DNA of 64,000 bases from Hungatella effluvii (GCF_003201875.1 NZ_QJKD01000005.1:186001-250000), one strand, 5' to 3'; shown: positions 43,342 through 53,149, counted from the first letter of the stretch. The notes: generated from the sequence alone by a model not told the origin. A program made the numbers and translations.

Positions 43342-44136
43342 TCACACCTTCAGACTTTCCAGGAACAGCCGGTCCAGCACGTCCCAGTTCTCTCTCCTGT
43401 CGTCCTTTTTTTTGTCCAGCAGCGATTTATAGTAATCCAACTGTTCTTCAATAAACTGGTTCAAAACTTCGATCCGTTCTCCCGCTCCGCTTTCCGGCGT
43501 CAGCGCCTTAATCTCCAGCAGCTTCTCGATGGCCGCCAGAACTTTTGCCAGATCATCGCAGCCGCGGACCGCTTCCATCAGCTCTGAAAAAAGCACCGGC
43601 GGCGGGCACGCGTGTTCCTCAATCCACTTACACGCCAGAACCGGACGGATCACATAGAAATATTTCTTATATTTCACAGTGTCCCCCTGCAGAAACTCCA
43701 GGAAGTTGCTTTTCGCCGTTCCGTAATAATGGTACATGGCCGCCTTTTCGGAAAAGTACACGGACGCAGCCTGGTGTATCTGCCGCCATTCCTCTGTCGT
43801 GCGGTAGACGACCGGCGAGTTCGCCCACTCAAACAGAGTGGAGTTGGATCGGTGATACTGCCGCAGCGCCTTCTGCAAATCCCAGCCATTGATATCGAGC
43901 GTTTCGTCCAGCTCCCACTCGATCACATCGCGGGCGGGTTCCAGCTTTAAGTAATCCTCCCGCCTGCGCACATAGATAAACCGAACGTCGAAATCGCTGT
44001 CCGGGGATGCAAATCCCCAGGAACGGCTTCCGGATTCCACTGCGTGAAGAATCCGCACGTGTTCCTTTTCCTCTATCTCCTGAAGCTTCTGTTCCACCAG
44101 TTCCTCCAGCGTTCCTTCAAAATCCTTATATCTCAT
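43342..44136 (-). CDS. RlaP-like nucleotidyltransferase (first of pair)
   Basis: The 264-residue protein shows the polymerase-beta-like active site GSRSWGFASPDSDFDVRFIY (residues about 36-55: GS then DxD), the pattern of the RlaP/YcgL family of predicted nucleotidyltransferases linked to RNA repair in some bacteria. The C-terminal portion is helical. It overlaps the related gene at 44126 by 11 bases. No RtcB ligase or RNA cyclase is nearby, so the RNA-repair link rests on family knowledge only. Confidence 0.88.
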   Translation of the reverse strand: MRYKDFEGTLEELVEQKLQEIEEKEHVRILHAVESGSRSWGFASPDSDFDVRFIYVRRREDYLKLEPARDVIEWELDETLDINGWDLQKALRQYHRSNSTLFEWANSPVVYRTTEEWRQIHQAASVYFSEKAAMYHYYGTAKSNFLEFLQGDTVKYKKYFYVIRPVLACKWIEEHACPPPVLFSELMEAVRGCDDLAKVLAAIEKLLEIKALTPESGAGERIEVLNQFIEEQLDYYKSLLDKKKDDRRENWDVLDRLFLESLKV

Positions 44137-45163
44137 CTCTTACCACCCTTTCATTGACGCTCATGACGAATTCCTGCACGCGCTCATAATCCGGTTCTTC
44201 CGGAAGTGATGTGTTCGCAGCCGCCTCATGCAGCCGCTTTTCGTAGTCCGCCAGAATCTCATAAAATTCCGCCCGGTAGGTACCGTCCTCCTTCTGAAAT
44301 TCTCCCCGCCGGATTTTCATCAGAAGCTCATGCTCGTCCTTCCGATACGTAATAATATCTTCCTTCTCCAGAATATCGATCGCCATCATAAACAGGCGGA
44401 TCAAATGCATGGCATGCTTGTTCAAATGATTGTCGTCCTTCTTCCGGTTCCGTTTTCCAATCTTATCATACTCTTTTACAATGTTATTCATCTCACCCCA
44501 TATGTTCCGGTAATCCCTGAGCGGATAGTGAGAAAGCCGGGCATCCAGAAAAATCTCCGTATCCATCTCCGGATTCTCCGCCTCATCAATATAGATTTTC
44601 AGAGAACCGTAATCGTTGATCCGGTAGCGCTCTTTAAATTCATACATGGCGTTCTTCACGGAATTAAAGATATGTCTTTCCCGCTCCTCCGAAGCCATCC
44701 GGTCCCTTGCCAGCGCATTCTGAAGCCGCCTAAGCTGCTGGTCCGCATATCCCCCGAAGGACTGGATCGCCCTCTTTGAAAGGAATAAACGGCGATTGGC
44801 AAGAAGCTCCCTCCCGATCGGGGATAAATACAAATAATGCTCTTCATTCAGCCCCAACAGCTCACAGGTATTGGGATTGCACTCCAGCAATAGCCGTATG
44901 ATCTTGTTAAACGCATAGATCACCGTATCCGTATTCTCATCTGTATACTGGTCATAGGAGGTCATTCCAATCAGATCGGACCTCCTGTTTAATGTCACGC
45001 CCCTGACATCGATGTCACTGTTCTCATTGTTGGTTCCATAGGAATAACTGCCCGCCAGCCCCAGCAGGATAATATGTTTTCCCAGGTGGGGATCTGTTTT
45101 CAAAAAACCGTACTGCGGTTGTGTCAGAAGCTGCTGTGTTAAATGCTGCTCTGTTTCACTCAT
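44126..45163 (-). CDS. RlaP-like nucleotidyltransferase (second of pair)
   Basis: A 345-residue paralogue with the same catalytic site: LGLAGSYSYGTNNENSDID (GS then DxD at residues about 40-58) followed by VRGVTLN. It is longer than its neighbour by an extended helical C-terminus (KKDDNHLNKHAMHLIRLF). The start is the ATG at 45163 (MSETEQHLTQ) after a GGGGG run; a start at 45184 is less likely. The two genes overlap by 11 bases and must be translated together, so they may form a heteromer. Confidence 0.88.
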   Translation of the reverse strand: MSETEQHLTQQLLTQPQYGFLKTDPHLGKHIILLGLAGSYSYGTNNENSDIDVRGVTLNRRSDLIGMTSYDQYTDENTDTVIYAFNKIIRLLLECNPNTCELLGLNEEHYLYLSPIGRELLANRRLFLSKRAIQSFGGYADQQLRRLQNALARDRMASEERERHIFNSVKNAMYEFKERYRINDYGSLKIYIDEAENPEMDTEIFLDARLSHYPLRDYRNIWGEMNNIVKEYDKIGKRNRKKDDNHLNKHAMHLIRLFMMAIDILEKEDIITYRKDEHELLMKIRRGEFQKEDGTYRAEFYEILADYEKRLHEAAANTSLPEEPDYERVQEFVMSVNERVVRDEI

Positions 45164-45235
45164 GGGGTTCCCCCTTTCCTGCATATATAATACTTATAGT
45201 ATAACTGCTCCCCGGAAAAATGCCAACAAGCGTTT

Positions 45236-45275
45236 AAAAATACCCGATTTTTCCATATCCGGGAACCATCGGGTA
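45236..45275 (-). terminator. Terminator after the DUF4143 ATPase gene
   Basis: TACCCGAT (45241-45248) pairs with ATCGGGTA (45268-45275) around an inner GGAAA/TCC region; the minus strand continues TATTTTTAAA. It lies 14 bases past the gene's stop. Confidence 0.7.
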
Positions 45276-45289
45276 CTGCATAACCATAT

Positions 45290-46504
45290 CTATTCACTTT
45301 TCTTTAAGAGCCATTCAAGCACATTTCTTTTTTTAATTCCTTCATAATCCACATTGTTAAACAATTCATCCAGTGTTAAGAGATACTTGGGATAATTGTC
45401 CTGGATTTTTCTGAGAGGTGCAAGTTCCCTTTCCAGAGTCGATTCCTCCAATGTGGTTGCCGCCACCTGATAATAGATGGTTTCCTCCGGACTTATCGCC
45501 ACAAAATCCACTTCGCCGTCATTCAACTGTCCGACATAAACCCGGTACCCGCGGCGCAGCAGCTCCAGATAAACAATATTTTCCAGAATGTGTCCCACGT
45601 CGCTGTCCTTTCCACGCACAAGGACGTTTCGCAGACCGATATCGACCGCATAGTATTTGCTTTGCTGCGTTAAATACTGTTTCCCCTTTATATTGTAACG
45701 CCCCGCCTCGTATAAAAGAAGGCTGTCGGTCAGACCGCGAAGATATTTGTCCACAGTTTTCTGATCCACTTTTGTCCCCTGCGATTTCAGCGTATTGGCT
45801 ATCTTTGTGGGGGATACCAGATTCCCAATGTTATGCAGCATAAATTTTGCTACATTTTCCAAACTGGTAACATCAGATATATTGAGCCTGGCGACCACAT
45901 CTTTCAAGAGAACCGTGTGATAAATATCCATCAGATACTCTTTTGCATCCCTTTGTTCCAGTCCCAGCCTCGTAACATACGGAAATGAACTAAATTCCAG
46001 ATACCTGGCAAACTTCTGCTGCATGGAAAGGCCGGTCTCGGTCAGAGCACCACAGAATTCGGAAAAGGAAAGAGGCAGCATCTTAAGTTCCACATATCGG
46101 CCAGACAGAAGTGTCGCCAGTTCTCCCGACATAAAGTATGCATTAGAACCTGTAATATAAACATCGCAGTTTTCCTTGATGAAAAGACTGTCCACAGCTT
46201 TCTCAAAATTAGCTACATGCTGAATTTCATCCAGAAATATATAGTTCATCTGATCTGGAAGCAAGCGCTCATTCATATAATGATACAGTTTTTTATAGTC
46301 TGTCAAATCCTCGTAATCAATATTCTCAAAATTGAGCATGGTAATCTGCTCCTGGCGAACACCGTCATTCAGTAAATAACTTCGGAAAATATCAAACATC
46401 GTCGACTTTCCACAACGGCGCACCCCTGAAACCACTTTTATAATCTGCCGTCCTCTCCATCGGATCAGCCAGTCTAAATATTCAGAACGGTTAATTCTCA
46501 CCAT
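45290..46504 (-). CDS. AAA-14/DUF4143 ATPase
   Basis: A 404-residue protein of the widespread AAA_14 plus DUF4143 type: P-loop SGVRRCGKST (residues about 26-35), Walker B YIFLDEIQH, sensor-like YITGSNAYF, and a C-terminal DUF4143 domain (YAVDIGLRN, GHILENIVYLELLRRGYRV, EVDFVA). The last part resembles a PD-(D/E)xK nuclease fold. Its cellular role is unknown. The ATG at 46504 (MVRINRSEYL) has GGGGAG 5 bases upstream. It is transcribed alone, with terminators on both sides. Confidence 0.9.
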   Translation of the reverse strand: MVRINRSEYLDWLIRWRGRQIIKVVSGVRRCGKSTMFDIFRSYLLNDGVRQEQITMLNFENIDYEDLTDYKKLYHYMNERLLPDQMNYIFLDEIQHVANFEKAVDSLFIKENCDVYITGSNAYFMSGELATLLSGRYVELKMLPLSFSEFCGALTETGLSMQQKFARYLEFSSFPYVTRLGLEQRDAKEYLMDIYHTVLLKDVVARLNISDVTSLENVAKFMLHNIGNLVSPTKIANTLKSQGTKVDQKTVDKYLRGLTDSLLLYEAGRYNIKGKQYLTQQSKYYAVDIGLRNVLVRGKDSDVGHILENIVYLELLRRGYRVYVGQLNDGEVDFVAISPEETIYYQVAATTLEESTLERELAPLRKIQDNYPKYLLTLDELFNNVDYEGIKKRNVLEWLLKKSE

Positions 46505-46634
46505 ATGTCTCCCCCTCTCATACATCTCATTATATCCATTTTAATCCTAATTTATTCCACAGTCAACAAAAGTTAGGATTTAATTCCTATTTTTTTAATT
46601 TTCATATCTTTTAAGGATTATTTTCCTGATTATT

Positions 46635-46682
46635 CTTAAAAAAGCGGAAACCGCCTTCTTCAATCCGGCCGTTTCCGCTTTT
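46635..46682 (-). terminator. Terminator after the pRiA4b/SEC-C gene
   Basis: AAAAGCGGAAAC (46640-46651) pairs perfectly with GTTTCCGCTTTT (46671-46682), enclosing a CGCC/GGCC helix; the minus strand continues as a TTTTTTAAG run. Confidence 0.8.
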
Positions 46683-46728
46683 CCACACATTATCTTCTAT
46701 TTTTCCAATCCCATCTCAATACCATTTC

Positions 46729-48384
46729 CTACCGCTTCTTCCCGCAGCACTTCTTATATTTCTTCCCGCTTCCGCAAGGACACGGATCGTTAGGATAGAT
46801 TTTCTGAACGTTCCTGCGCGGTTCCGCGGCCTGACTGAAGCCTCTGGTCACCATCTCATGGGGCGTATACCCGCGGTTCAGCACCATGCGCGTGCTGTTC
46901 CACACATCCATGATCTGGCTGGTGAACTTCTCCAGTTCCTCCTGCCCGCGGAATATGACTCCATAGGTCTCAAGCTCGTCTACCACGGTCTGCAGATCGG
47001 AGCCGACGCTGATGGCAGACTGGACATCCCGTAAAATATACGGGATCCGCTCGTCCCCGACACCTAATTCTTTTGTTAAAAATTCTCCAAAATGCTGCAG
47101 CTCCCTGCTCATCAGGAACCCGCCGTTGTCAGCCATCCACTCGATTTCCCGCAGATTCGGAATGTAGTAAGGGACGTTCCGCTGTCTGCTGTACAGTTCG
47201 TCATACGACTTCTGCTCAGCCAGCACACAGTCCACGAACCGGCCTTCGATCAGTTCCACCTCGGGACGGGCCGCATACAGCATCCTGTATGCGTCTGTCA
47301 GTTCCGCTTCCGTCAGCTTTTTCGCTTCATACTTATTGAATATCTCCAGAACCAGGGAGGCCGGCGTCACCGCGTACAGCGAGTTGGCGGCGCACAGATA
47401 ATCTCCGATGCGGCTGATACGCCTCCTTACCGCCTGAAACGCCTCCGTATTGATTGCTTCATACGCCTGCTTCACATCGTCGGCTACTGTATAGAGTTCA
47501 GGGCTCATCTCCATTGTCACATAGCCCCCGGCATAAAGATAATCCATATTTTCCTGTTCAAAATAGGGGATATGGCCTTCTCCCTGCAGAACCTGTTCAA
47601 ACAGCCTGATCTCTGCATCTCTCGCACATACAAAGTACTCGCTCATCACCTCCGGGCAGAGCATGTATTCCGCCGTCTTCCGGATCAGTTCTTCCTTTTT
47701 AAGCTTCGAATAACCGCTTAAGCCGTGGCGTTTTGCCAGCTCTGTGATACTCTCCTTGTCGTAAAAACGGAAGATATCGGCCAGCTTTACCCCCTCCTGC
47801 TCCGGCATACTGCCATCGGAGAAAACCAGCTGTTTAAGCGCTTCATTGACCAGGTCCGCGTCATACTCGCGCATTCCCTGGCTCTCGGCCCACTCTTTAT
47901 AATCAAATCCATTTTCTTCGTTATACGCGGCCAGTCTCTGCGGGTCCGCCAGCGTATCCAGAAGCTGATAGTATCCGCAGATTCCTCCACAGTCCTCCGG
48001 TATGACGTCGCCCTTATACTTCGTCACCCGCGCATACGGCTCTGTATCTTCCTCCAGAACCTTTTCCACCTCGACAGTATGTTCCCAGTTATCTCCCAGA
48101 TCGTATGTATATGTAAATTTCTTCGTATCAGCCACCAGTTCATCGATAACCGTACCGCTGGAGATGGTTCCGGGCATATCAAAGTCTTCCTCCACCCTGT
48201 CGTCTCTCACCCGAATTCCAATTGTACGGAACTCAAACTCATAGAGATGGTAATCCGACCAGCAGAATACGGCCTGAATAATCTGGTGCAGCTGCTCAAA
48301 CGTAATCCCCTGCGGAACCAGAACCCTTCTCCAGATTGGTGGTTTACTCCCTTTTATAACGATCTTGAACTGATAAGCTCCCAT
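46729..48384 (-). CDS. pRiA4b ORF-3-like / SEC-C protein
   Basis: A 551-residue protein with an N-terminal pRiA4b ORF-3-like domain (AYQFKIVIKGSKPPIWRRVLVP, then VFCWSDYHLYEF, residues about 2-60; YTYDLGDNWEHTVEVEK near 95-110), a long helical middle and a C-terminal SEC-C motif CPCGSGKKYKKCC. The start is the ATG at 48384 (MGAYQFK) with AGGAGG 8 bases upstream; the frame upstream to 48513 has no ribosome site. The pRiA4b domain is common near mobile elements, but its biochemical role is unknown. Confidence 0.88.
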   Translation of the reverse strand: MGAYQFKIVIKGSKPPIWRRVLVPQGITFEQLHQIIQAVFCWSDYHLYEFEFRTIGIRVRDDRVEEDFDMPGTISSGTVIDELVADTKKFTYTYDLGDNWEHTVEVEKVLEEDTEPYARVTKYKGDVIPEDCGGICGYYQLLDTLADPQRLAAYNEENGFDYKEWAESQGMREYDADLVNEALKQLVFSDGSMPEQEGVKLADIFRFYDKESITELAKRHGLSGYSKLKKEELIRKTAEYMLCPEVMSEYFVCARDAEIRLFEQVLQGEGHIPYFEQENMDYLYAGGYVTMEMSPELYTVADDVKQAYEAINTEAFQAVRRRISRIGDYLCAANSLYAVTPASLVLEIFNKYEAKKLTEAELTDAYRMLYAARPEVELIEGRFVDCVLAEQKSYDELYSRQRNVPYYIPNLREIEWMADNGGFLMSRELQHFGEFLTKELGVGDERIPYILRDVQSAISVGSDLQTVVDELETYGVIFRGQEELEKFTSQIMDVWNSTRMVLNRGYTPHEMVTRGFSQAAEPRRNVQKIYPNDPCPCGSGKKYKKCCGKKR

Positions 48385-48521
48385 GAAAATTTCCTCCTGC
48401 TTTAAATAAAGAGTCCTGCGCCTCATCTCACATATAAAAACGGCGCCATGACAATTTACCACAAATCTACTGCTCCTGTCCAGTCTATTCGCATATTTTT
48501 CTTCGAACTGCACGCTCCCGG

Positions 48522-48923
48522 TTACAATTCACGGGCCACTGAAGGTCTCCGCTCCCAGACACACAAAAGCAGGCAGCCGGCCGCGTAACAGGCCAGATCC
48601 TTCACGTCAAACACCGAACCGAGTACAATTCTGGCAAATCTGCTGCCGGACAGCCCCAACAGCGTCACAAGGTCAAAATACTGAAGCACCTCCACGCATG
48701 CCGCGAATAAAAATACGTAAAGCGGCATCAGCCGCACCTTCACCGGGACAAAGATTCTGACGAAACAGTATACCACGAGAACCACCAGCATGTCCCCCAC
48801 ATAGGGACGTATCACTTTGTCGTGAACGTACAGGGCAATCAGCGTTTCCACCGCCATCAGCACCAGAAACGCCGCCCCGTACAACAGACGCAGCTTCTTA
48901 TTTCTCTCTGTCATTTCCCTCAT
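48522..48923 (-). CDS. DUF2809-family membrane protein
   Basis: A small integral membrane protein of 133 residues with four predicted membrane helices (YGAAFLVLMAVETLIALYV, VGDMLVVLVVYCFVRIF, MPLYVFLFAACVEVLQYF, and a final one near LACYAAGCLLLC). The arrangement and the central FxxxCxxE/QY-type helix fit the DUF2809 family. The ATG at 48923 follows GGGG by 8 bases; upstream in-frame codons to 49022 run into a terminator hairpin and are not coding. Function unknown. Confidence 0.8.
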   Translation of the reverse strand: MREMTERNKKLRLLYGAAFLVLMAVETLIALYVHDKVIRPYVGDMLVVLVVYCFVRIFVPVKVRLMPLYVFLFAACVEVLQYFDLVTLLGLSGSRFARIVLGSVFDVKDLACYAAGCLLLCVWERRPSVAREL

Positions 48924-48984
48924 CACGAAAGCCCCTTTCCTCTTCATATGTACTATCATAGCGGAGAACATGCATGATTGCAAC

Positions 48985-49051
48985 AAAAAAGAATACCGCA
49001 GCAGTTTCACGCTTCCGGCCATCTCCGGCCAGCCGCTTCCCTGCTGCGGTA
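48985..49051 (-). terminator. Terminator of the cysteine/peptide operon
   Basis: TACCGCAGCAG (48994-49004) pairs perfectly with CTGCTGCGGTA (49041-49051) around an inner GGCC/GGCC helix; the minus strand runs on as TTCTTTTTTG. It lies 42 bases past the M24 peptidase stop. Confidence 0.8.
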
Positions 49052-49092
49052 CTGTGATTTTTATCCTATTTCCATTCTCTGTAACAGGAGCA

Positions 49093-50169
49093 TCATCCGA
49101 TGATCTCCATCTCCTTGGAATCCCGGTTCAAGCTTACGGCGCCGTCCGCCGTAATCAGCATCAGATCCTCGATCCTTACCCCCAGCTCGCCCGGAAGATA
49201 GATTCCCGGTTCACAGGAAAAGATCATGCCCTCCTGCACAATGTCCTGGTTCGCGGAAGAGACATCTCCTGCGTCATGCACCTCGATTCCAATGCAGTGG
49301 CCAAGACGATGTGTAAAGTACGGGCCGTACCCTGCCTCCGTGATGATGTCCCTTGCCACCTTATCGATCTCGCAGAACTTCATGCCCGGCTTCATGGCCG
49401 CCTGTGCCGTTAAATTAGCCTTCTTGACGATCTCGTACACTTCCCGGCCCTTTTCACTGGCGCTCTTATAGAAAAACGTTCTGGTCATGTCGGAGCAGTA
49501 GCTGTTCTTCTTGCATCCCACATCGAAGAGCACGCAGTCTCCGTCTTTTAACACGGTTCCATCCGGCTTATGATGGCCGATGGCGGCATTGGCCCCAAAG
49601 CTTACCAGCGGGCCGAAGGAAGGCCCTTCTGTCCCCAGTTCCTTGTAGATCGCGCACATTCCGGCAGCGACCTCCAGCTCCGTCACGCCCTCCTTTATGA
49701 GACCGCGGAAGCGGGCCATGGCCTCGTCATTTAACCGGGATGCCAGAATCATCTTTTCTTTCTCTTCCCCGTCCTTGATCCGGCGGGCTCCATCCACACA
49801 TTCGGAGGCATTTTTATAGGAGGAACCGGCTCCAAGTTCCATCAGCTCCAGAAGGAATCTGGCCGCCATCTTCTTATCGATCCCCAGCGGCTTCTCATGG
49901 TCTGTACAGTCCGCTATCATCCGACAGGCCGGGTCCGTATCGGAAAACCACACCTTTTCGATTCCGATATCGCCGTCCACGGTAAACAGTTTATTGATAA
50001 ACAGCTTATTGTTTCCATTTTTATTTAAATACAATGCCAGCAAACGTTCATTGGGCAGAATCCATCTGCCGGTCAGATAAAAGACCGACGGCGGATCGCT
50101 GATGATCATCTGCTCCAGCCCCATCTCTTCCATATTATGTAAGACGCGGCCTACTCTCTCTTCAAACAT
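49093..50169 (-). CDS. M24 family metallopeptidase (Xaa-Pro type)
   Basis: A 358-residue creatinase/aminopeptidase-P-like enzyme with an N-terminal creatinase-N domain and a C-terminal pita-bread domain carrying the dimetal ligands: DVGCKKNSYCSD (two Asp), HRLGHCIG (His), CEPGIY (Glu) and VRIED (Glu). It is cytoplasmic and would release N-terminal residues from short peptides, classically Xaa-Pro. It is the last gene of the operon (34-base gap after the AbgT transporter), suggesting it degrades the peptide that transporter brings in. Confidence 0.9.
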   Translation of the reverse strand: MFEERVGRVLHNMEEMGLEQMIISDPPSVFYLTGRWILPNERLLALYLNKNGNNKLFINKLFTVDGDIGIEKVWFSDTDPACRMIADCTDHEKPLGIDKKMAARFLLELMELGAGSSYKNASECVDGARRIKDGEEKEKMILASRLNDEAMARFRGLIKEGVTELEVAAGMCAIYKELGTEGPSFGPLVSFGANAAIGHHKPDGTVLKDGDCVLFDVGCKKNSYCSDMTRTFFYKSASEKGREVYEIVKKANLTAQAAMKPGMKFCEIDKVARDIITEAGYGPYFTHRLGHCIGIEVHDAGDVSSANQDIVQEGMIFSCEPGIYLPGELGVRIEDLMLITADGAVSLNRDSKEMEIIG

Positions 50170-50203
50170 ATTCCTTCCTCCTTTGTTCCCTTAGAGTACT
50201 CCC

Positions 50204-51775
50204 TTAAACTCCGTAGAATACAGGCGCTCCCGGTCCTAACGGCAGGCCGATGATCATCCAGACAGCTAAAAGCAGAGACCAGAAGAATAAGAATGCCATA
50301 GAGTACGGAAGCATGGAGGAAACCAGCGTTCCCCACCCGGTATCCTTGTCGTATTTCTTCATAATCGTCAGGATATACGGAATCCATGCGATAACCGGGG
50401 CGATGATATTGGTTGTGCTGTCACCGATCCGGTAAGCCACCTGAGTCAGCTCTGGAGATAATCCCATCTTCATAAACATCGGCACGAATACCGGGGCAAA
50501 GATGGCATATTTCGCGGAAGCGGAAGCCATAAACAGGTTCACAAAGCCCGCAACCAGGATAAAGCAGACCACAAGAACTACGGAGTTGACATTTAAGCTC
50601 TTTAACAGCTCCGCGCCCTTAAAGGACAGAACACGGCCGATGTTGGTATAGCTGAAGTAATTGGTAAACTGGGCCGCTACGAACGCCATGGCCACGAAAC
50701 CGGATATGGAAGCGATGGCCTTATTAAAGGAAGACACCACATCCTTATCGGATTTAAAAGTACCGCACAGTTTTCCATATACAAAGGAAGGAATGAAAAA
50801 CAGCAGGGTGAACAGCGGAATGATTGCATTCATCAGGGTGGAACCATCAATTAAGCTGCCAGTCTCCGGGTTTCTCATAAAGGAATTTTTCGGAATACAG
50901 CAGATAACGTAGAAAGCCACGATTCCTACGAATACCCAGTTAGCCGCCTTCAGTGCCTTCTCTTCCTTAGCGGAAATGCTGTCGGACGCCTCGATTAAAG
51001 TTCCGTCTCCATTTTCCTTATACGGCCCAAGGCGCGGGATGATCACACGCTCGGTGATATACGTTCCCACAATGGTAATCAGAATGGTCGATACAATCAT
51101 AAAAAACCAGTTGCCCAACGGTGTAACCGTATAGGACGGATCCAGCGTCTGAGCCGCCGCGGTGGAGAAACCGGATAATGTGGCATCCGCGGAACCGATC
51201 AGTAAGTTTGCGGAGAAGCCGCCGGATACACCGGCAAATCCGGCTGCGATACCTGCCAGGGGATGCTTTTTGTACGCCTTGAAAATCATGGCTGCCAACG
51301 GGATGAAGACAACGTAACCGGCATTTTCCGCCACGTTTGTCATGACGCCGATAAAGACGACCATCGGAGTCACCAGAGCGGCCGGCGTCACCTTGACCAC
51401 CTTGCGGATCAGACCGTTTAAATAGCCGGAGCTTTCCGCCACGCCGATACCCAGCATGATAACGATTGTAAAGCCCAGCGGCGCATAGCTGGTAAAGTTG
51501 GTAACCGCGGAGGTCAGCATATACTGAAGTCCCTTAACGCTGAACAGGCTGACAATGGATACCGTGGCCTCCTCCACCGTTCCGCTGCCTGAATTGTACA
51601 TTTCACCTGCGGCGCTCCACCCAAGGGCTGAACCGATACCGGAGACGATAACTACTGCCACTGCCAGATAAAAGAATATGGTGAGCGGTGTCGGGAGTTT
51701 GTTCCCTGCGACTTCGATCTTATCCAGAAAGCGCAGGATCCAGGAACGTTTTTTTGTCTTGGTTGTGTTTTTCAT
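50204..51775 (-). CDS. AbgT family transporter
   Basis: The 523-residue membrane protein matches the AbgT family (p-aminobenzoyl-glutamate transporters, typically 500-530 residues): NKLPTPLTIFFYLA at the start, YAPLGFTIVIMLGIGVAESSG, GVSGGFSANLLIG, and the C-terminal RIGDSTTNIIAPVIAW signature. About 11-12 membrane segments are present. Some members efflux sulfonamides; here the operon points to peptide or amino-acyl uptake. AAAGGAG lies 5 bases before the ATG at 51775 (MKNTTK); an earlier in-frame start at 51793 lacks support. Confidence 0.92.
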   Translation of the reverse strand: MKNTTKTKKRSWILRFLDKIEVAGNKLPTPLTIFFYLAVAVVIVSGIGSALGWSAAGEMYNSGSGTVEEATVSIVSLFSVKGLQYMLTSAVTNFTSYAPLGFTIVIMLGIGVAESSGYLNGLIRKVVKVTPAALVTPMVVFIGVMTNVAENAGYVVFIPLAAMIFKAYKKHPLAGIAAGFAGVSGGFSANLLIGSADATLSGFSTAAAQTLDPSYTVTPLGNWFFMIVSTILITIVGTYITERVIIPRLGPYKENGDGTLIEASDSISAKEEKALKAANWVFVGIVAFYVICCIPKNSFMRNPETGSLIDGSTLMNAIIPLFTLLFFIPSFVYGKLCGTFKSDKDVVSSFNKAIASISGFVAMAFVAAQFTNYFSYTNIGRVLSFKGAELLKSLNVNSVVLVVCFILVAGFVNLFMASASAKYAIFAPVFVPMFMKMGLSPELTQVAYRIGDSTTNIIAPVIAWIPYILTIMKKYDKDTGWGTLVSSMLPYSMAFLFFWSLLLAVWMIIGLPLGPGAPVFYGV

Positions 51776-51808
51776 ACTTTCTCCTTTATACATTATATTA
51801 TTTACTGC

Positions 51809-53149
51809 CTATTTCGCAGTATTTGACGCGATCAGCGCGGCATCCCATACGCCGGAAAACGGCGGGGAATAACACAAATCCATAAATCCCATCTCATCCA
51901 CAGTCAGTCCGGCGTAAATGGCGATGGCGTAATAATTGGCCCTCGGAACCACAATCCCCTGTCCGTACGTCTCCGCCCCCAGGATCTTTCTCGTACCGGC
52001 GTCGTAGATCAGCTTGATATTCAGCTTCTCCGTGCCGTAATAGGAAGCGTAACTGTTTCCCGTAATCATGTGAGCCTTATAGTTAAGGCCTCTGGCCTTC
52101 GCCTCCTTCTCGGATAAGCCGACCTTGGCCGCGTCGATACCGAACAGCCGCAATGCCGAGCTTCCAATCAGCTTAAATGGCTTCGGCTGCACACCTCCCA
52201 GGATATCGCCGATGATTCTGCCCTGTTTGTTGGCATTGGTTCCCAAAGGCGCATACAGATAGTCGCCGGTAACTGCGGACTTCATAATGCTGCAGTCCCC
52301 TGCCGCGTAAACGTCCGGGATACTCGTCTCCATCCGCTCATTCACGCAGATCGCCCCGTTTCCGGCCTTCTCCACATTGGTGATAAAGGATGTGGCCGGT
52401 GCGATTCCCGCGCTGTTGATCACCATATCCGCCGGGATCTCTTCGGTCTCTTCCCCGCGCCGCAGTACGGCCCGTACGATGCGGCCGTCTTCCTCGACCA
52501 GACTCTGCACCATGGTTCCCACGCGCACGGTCACGCCGTTTTCTGCAAGCTCGGCTTCCAGCGCCTCACTGATCTCCGAGTCAAAGGCCGGAAGCACGTG
52601 CTCAGCCAGTTCCACGACCGTGACCTCTTTGCCGTAATGTCTGCACGCCTCGGACAGCTCCAGCCCGATGAATCCGGCTCCAACGATGACCACATGGCGC
52701 TGGTTCTCATCGAATAACGCCTGTTTCACTCTGGTTCCATCCGCCACGTCGCGGATCTCGAATAAATTGCTGTAAGAACGGTCGAACGGCGGAAAATGGC
52801 GCACCCCCGCTCCGCTTCCGATCACCAGCTTGTCATAGGTATCGTCAAACACCTCTCCGCTCTGCAGATTCTTCACGGTCACGGTCCTGGCGTCCGTATC
52901 CACGGCCGTCACCTCATGGCAGGTCTTTACCGGAATCCCGCTCTTCGCAAATTCTTCCGCCGTCCTGGCGATCAGTTCCTTCCCCTGTTTGATATGATCG
53001 GAAATATAAAACGGGATTCCGCAGGCGCCGAAGGATACCTCTCCGCCTTTCTCATAAACCACGATCTCAACCGCGTCGCCCAGAAGCCTTTTTAACTTGG
53101 AGGCCGCCGACATTCCGGCGGCAACTCCGCCGATAATCACTGTTTTCAC
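51809..53149 (-). CDS. CoA-disulfide reductase / NADH-oxidase-like flavoprotein
   Basis: A 446-residue FAD/NAD-linked reductase: FAD motif VIIGGVAAGMSAASKLKR (residues 4-21), single redox Cys in SFGACGIPFYIS (about 38-49), NAD motif VIVGAGFIGLELSE (about 153-166), AGDCS near residue 285 and the dimerisation domain. It lacks a C-terminal rhodanese domain. The one-cysteine active site is that of CoA-disulfide or polysulfide reductases and NADH oxidases. Next to a cysteine desulfidase, reduction of a disulfide such as cystine or a persulfide is the likely use. It overlaps the symporter gene by four bases. Confidence 0.88.
   Translation of the reverse strand: MKTVIIGGVAAGMSAASKLKRLLGDAVEIVVYEKGGEVSFGACGIPFYISDHIKQGKELIARTAEEFAKSGIPVKTCHEVTAVDTDARTVTVKNLQSGEVFDDTYDKLVIGSGAGVRHFPPFDRSYSNLFEIRDVADGTRVKQALFDENQRHVVIVGAGFIGLELSEACRHYGKEVTVVELAEHVLPAFDSEISEALEAELAENGVTVRVGTMVQSLVEEDGRIVRAVLRRGEETEEIPADMVINSAGIAPATSFITNVEKAGNGAICVNERMETSIPDVYAAGDCSIMKSAVTGDYLYAPLGTNANKQGRIIGDILGGVQPKPFKLIGSSALRLFGIDAAKVGLSEKEAKARGLNYKAHMITGNSYASYYGTEKLNIKLIYDAGTRKILGAETYGQGIVVPRANYYAIAIYAGLTVDEMGFMDLCYSPPFSGVWDAALIASNTAK

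Noticed and set aside
45290..46504. DUF4143 ATPase as part of a defence island
   Set aside because: It is a very common stand-alone family, flanked by terminators on both sides, with no linked defence gene.
47725..48405. Plus-strand frame of 226 codons
   Set aside because: It is wholly antisense to the pRiA4b/SEC-C gene, whose domains are clear, and has no recognisable motif.
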